Assembly: GCF_000813005.1 (NCBI RefSeq)
Contig: NZ_JSYP01000029.1
Coordinates: 1 to 40,627, forward strand
DNA length: 40,627 nucleotides
Direction of reading: 5' to 3'
From: Flavobacterium sp. KMS
GTDB lineage: Bacteria; Bacteroidota; Bacteroidia; Flavobacteriales; Flavobacteriaceae
This document shows, in pieces, positions 1-7,160 of the stretch. Position 1 is the stretch's first letter. The number at the start of each line of letters is the position of its first letter. The position numbers were made by a program, and so were the translations under genes. The notes beneath the pieces were generated by a model. It searched no databases and was not told the DNA's origin. It was given only the letters and a program-made list of their open reading frames with translations.

Positions 1-1794
1 TTGAATAATTGTTGTTACAGCAGGATTATTTGCAATAGTACTAAAGTTTGTTGTTACATCACCAACAACATCTATGTTTACAGGCGTTCCTGCCTCGTTA
101 TTATACGTATAAGAACCTCCTCCATTATTTACAAGCGTGGTTAATGTTTCGTTTGCTGCAATAATGTTTGTTAACTCTGTTGTGAAAGTAGGATCGTTAA
201 GAATCGTAGAAGCATTACTAATTACATCACCTACAACATCTATTGTTGTGGCTGTAGTATTCTCACTTGTGTAAACATATTTACCATCATTAGCAGCATC
301 TTTTGTTAATGTGGTTAATGTTTCGTTTGCTTTTACAATTGTACTAATGTCTACTACTTGCGGATTACCTGCGGCATCGGTATAACTAAATTGATTTGTT
401 GTAGAATCAAAAGTTACTGCGCCTTCGGTTTTTGTTGAAATTTCCTGAATAATAGTTGTTACAGCAGGATTATTTGCAATGGTACTAAAGTTTGTTGTTA
501 CATCACCAACAACATCAATATTTACAGGCGTTCCTGCTTCGTTATTATAAGTATAAGAACCTCCTCCATTATTTACAAGCGTGGTTAATGTTTCGTTTGC
601 TGCAATAATATTGGTTAGTTCTGTTGTAAAAGTAGGATCACTAAGAATCGTAGAAGCATTTGTAATTACATCGCCTACAACATCTATTGTCGTTCCTGTA
701 GCATTCTCACTCGTATAGAGATATTTACCATTGTTAGCAGGATCTTTATCAAGTGTGGTTAATGTTTCGTTCGCTTTTACAATAGTACTTATATCTACTA
801 CTTGAGGATTACCTGCGGCATCGGTATAACTAAACTGATTTGTTGTAGAATCAAAAGTTACTGCACCTACTGTTTTTGTTGCAATATTTTCTATAATCGT
901 AGTTACTGCAGGATTATTTGCAATCGTACTAAAGTTTGTTGTTACATCACCAACAACATCAATATTTACAGGCGTTCCTGCTTCGTTATTATAGGTATAA
1001 GAACCTCCTCCGTTATTAACAAGCGTGGTAATTGTTTCCTCGTCTTTAATAACATTGGTTATTTCGGTTTTAAAAGCAGGGTTGTTTAAAATTGTTGAAG
1101 AATTTGTAATTACATCACCTACAACATCTATTGTAGTTCCTGTAGCATTTTCACTCGTATAAAGGTATTTACCATCATTAGCAGCATCTTTTGTTAATGT
1201 GGTTAATGTTTCATCTGTCTTGATAACATTTGCGAGTTCGGTCGTAAAAATTGGATTGTTTACAATACTTGAAGCATTATTAATTACATCACCTACAACA
1301 TCTATTGTAGTGGTTGTAGCGTCTTCACTCTTATAAACATATTTACCATCATTAGCAGCATCTTTTGTAAGTGTGGTTAATGTTTCACTTGATTTTACTA
1401 CTTGAGTAAAGTCAACTGTTTGTGTTACTCCAGACGCATCAACATAAGTAAATTGCTGAGTTGTTGGGTTATAAATAACAGTTCCTGTACTTGGCGCAAC
1501 TTCATTAGAAATAACTATTCTATTCCATTTATTATCATACCAATAGTAGTATCCGGCTTTAATGTCTGCAACATTCGCTGTATTAAATACTAATAAACTG
1601 TTTTGATTACCATTTGTAATTGTGGTAGCATCCGTAGAACTTGTTAAATTAATTCTTGGGATTAAAATACCTTTGTCACTAGCAACAACTTCTAACTGTG
1701 AAGAAGCATTTGGCAATGGTGTTCCGATACCTACCTGTGAGTAAGCCGAATAACTACCTAAGACAAAAAGCAAGGGGAGTAATTTATTCTTCAT
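1..1794 (-). CDS. Secreted repeat-rich surface protein, C-terminus beyond the left edge
   Basis: The frame is open from the ATG at 1794 to base 1, giving 598 codons with no stop. The protein starts with a signal peptide (MKNKLLPLLFVLGSYSAYSQ) and a head of about 85 residues containing VGIGTPLPNASSQLEV and KGILIPRINL, a type common at the N-terminus of Bacteroidota surface fibres. After about residue 130 it consists of units opening with ETLTTL and carrying IDVVGDV. Units of about 58 residues (KDAANDGKY type) and about 90 residues (NNGGGSYTYNNEAG type) alternate, making a 148-residue super-repeat (444 bp). I infer an extracellular stalk or adhesin. The C-terminus, where a sorting domain or chaperone would sit, is not visible. 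The repeat protein at the right edge has similar ETLT.L units. Confidence 0.85.
   Translation of the reverse strand, partial: MKNKLLPLLFVLGSYSAYSQVGIGTPLPNASSQLEVVASDKGILIPRINLTSSTDATTITNGNQNSLLVFNTANVADIKAGYYYWYDNKWNRIVISNEVAPSTGTVIYNPTTQQFTYVDASGVTQTVDFTQVVKSSETLTTLTKDAANDGKYVYKSEDATTTTIDVVGDVINNASSIVNNPIFTTELANVIKTDETLTTLTKDAANDGKYLYTSENATGTTIDVVGDVITNSSTILNNPAFKTEITNVIKDEETITTLVNNGGGSYTYNNEAGTPVNIDVVGDVTTNFSTIANNPAVTTIIENIATKTVGAVTFDSTTNQFSYTDAAGNPQVVDISTIVKANETLTTLDKDPANNGKYLYTSENATGTTIDVVGDVITNASTILSDPTFTTELTNIIAANETLTTLVNNGGGSYTYNNEAGTPVNIDVVGDVTTNFSTIANNPAVTTIIQEISTKTEGAVTFDSTTNQFSYTDAAGNPQVVDISTIVKANETLTTLTKDAANDGKYVYTSENTTATTIDVVGDVISNASTILNDPTFTTELTNIIAANETLTTLVNNGGGSYTYNNEAGTPVNIDVVGDVTTNFSTIANNPAVTTIIQ
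10..1060. repeat. 444-bp in-frame tandem super-repeat inside the surface protein gene
   Basis: The segment beginning near base 10 recurs near 454 and 898 at an exact 444-bp spacing; for example the C of 'GCAGGATTATTTGC' falls at 21, 465 and 909. Copies differ by scattered, mostly silent substitutions. Each unit encodes 148 residues, one short and one long ETLTTL module. The array probably continues beyond the left edge. Confidence 0.9.
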
Positions 1795-2009
1795 AAGATT
1801 CATTATTGGGGGTTAATAATCTATTTTGAATTTAAACTAGAAATAGAGAGACTATCTCTAAAAATATAAGAACTTGAAATTTTAGATAAAGTAATAGGTG
1901 GTATTCTTCAAAAAAATATAATATTCAGAATATGTAGGTTCTCTAAATTCTAAATACAGATTGTCTACAGATATCCCATAGGGAATCCATTTTGGCGTTT
2001 AATTAATCT

Positions 2010-2125
2010 AAGTATTAATTTTGGGTGATGACTAAAGACAATATAAATTACAACACTTTACTTGTCTGAGTATCAACTTTGAGTGATGATTAAAGACAAT
2101 GTAAATTACAACACTTTACTTGTCT
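2010..2125. repeat. 58-bp direct repeat, two tandem copies
   Basis: A unit containing TAAAGACAAT, AAATTACAACACTTTACTTG and TCT occurs twice at 58-bp spacing (TAAAGACAAT at 2033 and 2091) with few differences. It lies about 220 bp upstream of the surface protein start. Function unknown; a regulatory tandem site or a relic duplication are both possible. Confidence 0.75.
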
Positions 2126-2487
2126 AAATATTAATCAACAATATATATTTTAGGCTTTTATGTTTTTTCAATATATTTTATAAAATCATTATAAATTGGT
2201 GAAGTGATGTTTAAACCATTTATACTACTTTAATACTATTGATAAACAAAAGCTTTTTTAATGTTAAAGAACCTTAAAGTGGTATTTTAGTTTTCTTTAA
2301 CGAAATCTTATTAAAGTTTCTTTTTAACAACAACTCACGCTAAAAATGTAAGTTATTGAAAATAAGAATATTAAAAGTAATAAAAAAATTATACAAAATA
2401 AAATAATGCTTGAATTTTTTTTCACCTTAATGTTTTCTTAATATTATAATTGACTCTATATCTATAAAAAATTCTCAAAAAAAAGCT

Positions 2488-2520
2488 AAAGCCCCGAATA
2501 CACTGGGTATTCGGGGCTTT
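2488..2520 (-). terminator. Strong hairpin terminator, possibly bidirectional
   Basis: A perfect 14-bp stem, AAAGCCCCGAATAC with GTATTCGGGGCTTT, encloses a 5-nt loop. An A-run on its left becomes a U-tract for leftward transcripts. It lies about 220 nt downstream of the PepSY-like gene on the minus strand and is its best terminator candidate. Confidence 0.8.
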
Positions 2521-2742
2521 TAAGTTTTTAATTTTTGATTTGAAAACAATTAAAAAAAAAACAATTACAACACATTTACAATCAGACAATTGTGTTTTTA
2601 TAGTATTTTTTAAGCTAATTAAATCGGATAAACGGCTAAAAACATCGCCAAAGCGTTTTATGAAATACATTTTACAAATAAAAATCTTATAAAAAAAAAT
2701 AAAACGCTATTCATTAATAATCAAAAAAAAATGCTGCTATAA

Positions 2743-3213
2743 TTAATCTTTTTCTGTTACCTCAAGAAATCCTCCTTTTTTATCAAATACTAAATCAAGG
2801 AATTTTCTATCTTTTACAATTCCTACTTCATAAGTTATAACATTATTGCCATCGATAAGTCTTGCTGCTTCTCTAATGGTTTGGCCTGGGTAGTTTTTTT
2901 GTATGTAGCTTAAAGCTGCTTTAGGAAGTTCTGTTCTGGCAATTGCCAGTTCATATGCTTTTAACATCCCATTATTATCATAAACTGCTAATCCTACAGA
3001 TGTACCTGTATTAAATTTAGCCAGATAACGAATGTGATCTGAATCTTCGCCTTCATAATCCTTTGTCCAGGTAGGAACTTTGCCTGTAAACTCTTTTTGA
3101 AAAGCAATTGTTACTGCCACAGGAGGAACAACTTCTTTATCTGATTTAACTTCTGTTTGACCAATCATACTTGCTCCATATAAAATGGTTAACGCTAGAA
3201 ATAGTTTTTTCAT
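2743..3213 (-). CDS. Secreted PepSY-like domain protein
   Basis: 156 residues. A signal peptide (MKKLFLALTILYGASMIGQ) is followed by a small mature domain with the PepSY-like pattern: AFQKEFTGKVPTWTKDY in the first half and ALSYIQKNYPGQTIREAA in the second, each followed by beta-strand segments (YEVGIVKDRKFLDLVFDKKG). This fits the PepSY-like (PF11396) periplasmic family common in Bacteroidota, whose function is poorly known. The gene is monocistronic and divergent from the MprF-like gene. Its 5' leader shares a GGGGGTTAAT...TTTGAATTTAAA block (plus-strand sense) with the leader of the surface protein gene to its left. The family call rests on pattern only. Confidence 0.8.
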   Translation of the reverse strand: MKKLFLALTILYGASMIGQTEVKSDKEVVPPVAVTIAFQKEFTGKVPTWTKDYEGEDSDHIRYLAKFNTGTSVGLAVYDNNGMLKAYELAIARTELPKAALSYIQKNYPGQTIREAARLIDGNNVITYEVGIVKDRKFLDLVFDKKGGFLEVTEKD

Positions 3214-3310
3214 AATCTCTAATATTTAAGAATTAATAATGGGGGTTAATTTGAATTTAAAATTACTACTGCTAAATGAAAAACAGATTAACTTTTAATA
3301 ATTTAACACG

Positions 3311-3318
3311 TATATTTA
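3311..3318 (+). promoter_or_regulatory. Possible -7 element of the mprF-like gene
   Basis: TATATTTA matches the Bacteroidota -7 consensus TAnnTTTG at seven of eight positions, 75 nt before the TTG start. No convincing -33 element was seen. Confidence 0.3.
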
Positions 3319-3392
3319 TCATAATTAAAAACTATATCATATTCAAAAAATATTATAATACATTTATACTAAGATAATTAATTAAAACAACA

Positions 3393-6017
3393 TTGAAAAC
3401 ATCATCTAAAATTGATTATTGCATAAATTTTTTCAAAGAAAGAAGTGTGCCATTATTATCCCGAAACGGGAAAGTGGTTACGCAATTTATTATAACTCTT
3501 TTCTTTCTTGGCGTTGCGATTTGGTTTCTCAAACAGGAACAAACAGAATTGCTTCAGGTAAGGAATAGTTTTACAACTGCAAAACCGCAATGGATTATTG
3601 TTGGGATTTGTACAACTGTGCTTTACATCTTACTTCAGGGAGCAATGTATATAAAAGCATTTTCGGCAATTGGGGTTAGAATTAAATTAAAACAAGCTCT
3701 TCCTTTATTCTTAAAACGAAATTTTGTTAGTGTATTTATTCCTGCTGGCGGGGTTACTTCGCTATACTTTTTTACAGAATCTCTAACTAAAAAGGGGATT
3801 GAAAAAGTACAAATTCATTTAGCGTCTGCCATATATGGTTTTATAGGGATCTTATCTGTTATAATTATCGGAATCCCATTATTTATTTACGCTTTATTAA
3901 AAGGGTCAATAGCATCGGGTGAATGGATTGGAATGCTGGTAATTATTCTCTTAATTCTTGGATTGTTCTTATTATTTAATTCGATATTAAACAAAGGAAC
4001 TGCTCATAAATTGCTCCTTAAATGGTTTCCTAAAACTGAGATTTTCTTAACTGATTTACAAAACCATACTATAAATCGAAGCAAATTTTTTTATACAATT
4101 CTAATTTCTATTTTTATCGACTTAGTGGGAATTACTCATTTATATATTGCAATGATGGCTTTACAATTTGAACCTTCATTAATTGCAGCATCAATGGGAT
4201 ATACAATCTCTGTTATTTTTCTTATCATATCACCTTTTCTTCGTGGTCTTGGCCCTGTAGAAGTCTCAATGAGTTTTATATTAATACGTTATGGATTTAC
4301 CAATCCCGAAGCAATTTCGATTACGTTACTATATCGGGTGTTCGAATTTTGGATTCCGTTATTTGCAGGAATACTTACTTTTTTATCCAAAATAAATAAA
4401 CTCTTAATGAGAATCGTTCCGGCATTATTATTATTTTGTCTCGGAATAATTAATATAATTTCAGTTTTAACACCTGCAATTAGTGGCCGATTAATGCGTT
4501 TAAAAAACTTCTTACCTCTAGAAGCAATTCATTTATCTAATTATCTGGTTTTTACCTCGGGATTGTTCCTATTAGTCACCTCATCATTTATGCTAAAGGG
4601 TTTAAAAATGGCTTGGTGGTTTGGCTTAGGATTATCTGTAATTTCGATTATAGGAAATCTTACCAAAGCAATAGATTTTGAAGAATCTATAATTGCATTA
4701 ATAGTATCTATAAGTTTAATTGCAACTCGCAAAGAATACTATATTAAAACCAATCCCAGGCTTCGTCTTTTGGGTTTACAAACCGCAATTTTAAGCGTAA
4801 TAGCTGTATTAATTTACGGGGTAATTGGCTTTTATTTTTTAGATAAAAAACATTTCAATATTGATTTTAGTATTGGTCAGTCAATTCGATATACTTTGCA
4901 AAATTATTTTCTGCTTGGCAGTTATGATTTAAATCCTCTGGATAATTTTTCGAGACACTTTCTAGCATCAATTAAAATTAGCGGATTTGTTTCTTTTACC
5001 TTTTTAATTTATACGTTGATAAAACCTTATATTTTTAAAGATCCTGTAACTACTGCTGAAAAAGAAATTGCGAATGGACTTTTAGAAAAATACGGAAATT
5101 CGCCTTTGGATTATTTCAAAACTTACTTTGATAAACTGCTTTATATTTCACAAAACAATGAGGCTTTCCTAGCTTATCGCGTTTCGGGTAATTTTGCAGT
5201 AGTACTCGAAAATCCTGTTGCTAAAAACAATGATGAAAGAAAACAATGCATCATCGAGTTTGATAATTTTTGCTATGAAGCAGGTTTAAAAAGTATCTAT
5301 TATCGTATTCCCGAAGAAAATCTGGAGTTGTATAAATCTCTTGGTAAAAAATATTTTTTTATAGGGCAAGAAGGTGTTGTAGACTTAACGACTTTTAGCC
5401 TCGAAGGCGGAAGTAGAAAATCGTTGCGCAATGGATTAAAAAAGATTAGCGATTTAGGATTAAAAGCAACCATAAATTTACCTCCTATAAAAGATGGTTT
5501 ATTACAAAAAATACAATCAGTTAGTGACGAATGGCTGGAGGAAACGGGACGGAATGAAATCCTTTTTTCTCAAGGTATTTTTTTATGGGACGAATTAAAA
5601 AAACAAACTATAATTACAGTCGAAAATAGCGAAGAAAAAATTATTGCTTTCCTTAATATAATTCCAGATTATACTAAAGGCGAAGGAACGTATGATCTAA
5701 TCAGGAAAACTACCGATGCTCCAAACGGAATTATTGATTTTATTATGATTGCACTTTTTGACTACTTAAAATCTCAAAATCTTACTGCTGTAAATATCGG
5801 TCTTGCGCCAATGAGCGGTATCGAAAACCCAAATACGATTCAGGAAAAGTCGATGAAATATGTGTATGAAAAAGTAAAATCATTTTCTCATTACAAAGGC
5901 CTAAGGGATTATAAAGAGAAATTTTCGCCTTCATGGCATAATCAATATATTGTCTTTTCTGATGATTATGATTTAATACAAATCCCACAAATACTATCCA
6001 AAGTAATTAAACCGTAA
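3393..6017 (+). CDS. mprF: MprF-type bifunctional membrane protein (phosphatidylglycerol aminoacyltransferase/flippase)
   Basis: 874 residues, the usual MprF length. Residues about 25-530 are rich in hydrophobic helices and match the N-terminal flippase (UPF0104) half, including FIPAGGVTS and SPFLRGLGPVEVS. Residues about 545-865 match the cytosolic LPG_synthase_C (DUF2156) domain, with GGSRKSLRNGLKK and DAPNGIIDFIMIALFDYL. In studied homologues this half transfers an amino acid from tRNA to phosphatidylglycerol and the membrane half moves the product outward, lowering surface charge and giving resistance to cationic peptides. The amino acid used here cannot be read from sequence. The start is a TTG at 3393; the next in-frame Met is about residue 85, inside the membrane domain, so TTG is preferred. 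Monocistronic. Confidence 0.88.
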   Translation: MKTSSKIDYCINFFKERSVPLLSRNGKVVTQFIITLFFLGVAIWFLKQEQTELLQVRNSFTTAKPQWIIVGICTTVLYILLQGAMYIKAFSAIGVRIKLKQALPLFLKRNFVSVFIPAGGVTSLYFFTESLTKKGIEKVQIHLASAIYGFIGILSVIIIGIPLFIYALLKGSIASGEWIGMLVIILLILGLFLLFNSILNKGTAHKLLLKWFPKTEIFLTDLQNHTINRSKFFYTILISIFIDLVGITHLYIAMMALQFEPSLIAASMGYTISVIFLIISPFLRGLGPVEVSMSFILIRYGFTNPEAISITLLYRVFEFWIPLFAGILTFLSKINKLLMRIVPALLLFCLGIINIISVLTPAISGRLMRLKNFLPLEAIHLSNYLVFTSGLFLLVTSSFMLKGLKMAWWFGLGLSVISIIGNLTKAIDFEESIIALIVSISLIATRKEYYIKTNPRLRLLGLQTAILSVIAVLIYGVIGFYFLDKKHFNIDFSIGQSIRYTLQNYFLLGSYDLNPLDNFSRHFLASIKISGFVSFTFLIYTLIKPYIFKDPVTTAEKEIANGLLEKYGNSPLDYFKTYFDKLLYISQNNEAFLAYRVSGNFAVVLENPVAKNNDERKQCIIEFDNFCYEAGLKSIYYRIPEENLELYKSLGKKYFFIGQEGVVDLTTFSLEGGSRKSLRNGLKKISDLGLKATINLPPIKDGLLQKIQSVSDEWLEETGRNEILFSQGIFLWDELKKQTIITVENSEEKIIAFLNIIPDYTKGEGTYDLIRKTTDAPNGIIDFIMIALFDYLKSQNLTAVNIGLAPMSGIENPNTIQEKSMKYVYEKVKSFSHYKGLRDYKEKFSPSWHNQYIVFSDDYDLIQIPQILSKVIKP

Positions 6018-6356
6018 CTTTCTTTAGCTTTTCACTAAGATTCACTAAACAAGAGCACTGATGATACGGATTTACTAAAGCAAAGATTCGGATAAATAAA
6101 GATTTTTTATATCATTATCTTTTTTAAACAATAGACTGTTCAGGTTTGGTTATGCTACCTGTATGATTCAGAATACATCAGAATAAATCAACTTTATTAA
6201 GTCACAGTAAAATATGGGCAAAACCGTCCTTTATAAAAAATAGATTTAACCACATAGAATCAAACATTTCTTTCAATTCACATATTTTTTGTTTAAATTC
6301 GTTTCTTATCAACAACAAACAACACACTATAAATTAAACACTTACATATAACCCTT
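6018..6356. other. Intergenic region with degenerate dispersed repeat
   Basis: 339 bases without a gene. 6030-6110 contains a degenerate 'ACGGATTTACTAAAGCAAAGATTCGG' type sequence, related to the repeat at about 16080-16140. The rest is AT-rich leader for the lipoprotein gene. No clear terminator for the mprF-like gene was found. Confidence 0.45.
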
Positions 6357-6761
6357 ATGAAAAATATTTTAAAGCAAGCCTCAGTAATAATGTTATTTCT
6401 TACCGTTATAAGCTGTCAGAAAAAATCAGTATCAGATGAGTTAAACGGAAGTTGGGAACTCCGCCATATCGAGGGTATTCAAGTAGCTCGAGTCGATCCT
6501 AACTTTAAACCAGGAAACGGTACATTACTTAAATTTGAAGGGCAAAAATATGAGCGCTATTATGAAGGTAAAAAAGAAGAAGACGGCATCTTTGCCATTA
6601 CCCCAGAAGACACAGTAATAAACAATAGTAAAGCCAATTACAGTTTTATATTTAATAACAATAAAGAAAAAATATATGTATTATTGGAAGGGAATAAACT
6701 AGTAATTTTTAATGGAATTATAGCTGCCGATGGAACAGAATCGACTTATGAAAAACTGTAA
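6357..6761 (+). CDS. Small lipoprotein, lipocalin-like
   Basis: 134 residues. The N-terminus is a lipoprotein signal peptide with lipobox VISC and lipidated Cys20. The mature part opens with ELNGSWELRHIEG, the start seen in lipocalin-like and META-like small Bacteroidota lipoproteins, and continues with beta-strand segments (LLKFEGQKYERYYEG, YSFIFNNNKEKIYVLLEG, KLVIFNG). Function unknown; the fold assignment is inference from the opening motif and strand pattern. It has its own terminator at 6841-6869. Confidence 0.75.
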   Translation: MKNILKQASVIMLFLTVISCQKKSVSDELNGSWELRHIEGIQVARVDPNFKPGNGTLLKFEGQKYERYYEGKKEEDGIFAITPEDTVINNSKANYSFIFNNNKEKIYVLLEGNKLVIFNGIIAADGTESTYEKL

Positions 6762-6840
6762 TTTAAACTATGAGACGATAGCCTTATAGAAACAAGACTA
6801 AATCCTCATTATCTGTATTCTTTTTTAAACAAAAAGCAAA

Positions 6841-6869
6841 ACGCCTGCAAAGAAAATCCTTGCAGGCGT
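6841..6869. terminator. Bidirectional terminator between convergent genes
   Basis: ACGCCTGCAA pairs with TTGCAGGCGT (10 bp, 9-nt loop). An A-rich left flank and T-rich right flank allow termination of both the lipoprotein gene (+) and the reductase gene (-). Confidence 0.8.
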
Positions 6870-7160
6870 ATTTTATATAATTCATAGTTTTAAACTATCT
6901 TTTTGTTGTTTTTGTCACAGATTAAAAGATTTAAAACTTTGCATTCTTTGCGTAAACCATTGTGCCCTTTGCGGTTATTTTTTAACACGCCCTTCATCAA
7001 AGATTATGGAGTTTCTCAAGAAGATTTTCAACTCTTCTCAGAATGACAATATTGCGCAAAACTTTGAACCTTTGTCCCTCAGAACCTCAGCATCTCAAAA
7101 CCTTTAAAAAAAACTTTGAGCCTTTGTCCCTCTAAAAAACCTTTGAACCTCAACAAAAAC
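6870..7160. repeat. Low-complexity AACCTTTG repeats and a dispersed GTCATTCTGAG element
   Basis: 7009-7050 contains, on the minus strand, TTGTCATTCTGAGAAGAGTT followed by GAAAATCT, a relative of the element at 22126-22156. 7060-7160 is a degenerate array of 'ACTTTGAACCTTTGTCCCTC' units. The reductase stop codon abuts the array. No gene is seen. Confidence 0.65.

Larger units (their letters stand above)
1795..2742. other. Gene-free AT-rich region with leader, tandem repeat and terminator
   Basis: These 948 bases hold no convincing gene. Contents: the presumed leader and promoter of the surface protein gene (about 1795-1920), two copies of a 58-bp direct repeat (about 2010-2125), very AT-rich DNA (2130-2480) and a strong hairpin at 2488-2520. 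An 82-codon minus-strand frame covers the hairpin and is treated as spurious. Confidence 0.6.

Noticed and set aside
802..1593. Plus-strand frames across the surface protein repeats
   Set aside because: They are opposite-strand shadows of the repetitive coding sequence; Cys/Ile/Asn-rich composition is not protein-like.
2422..2670. 82-codon minus-strand frame
   Set aside because: It contains the strong terminator hairpin at 2488-2520 and has no recognisable domain.
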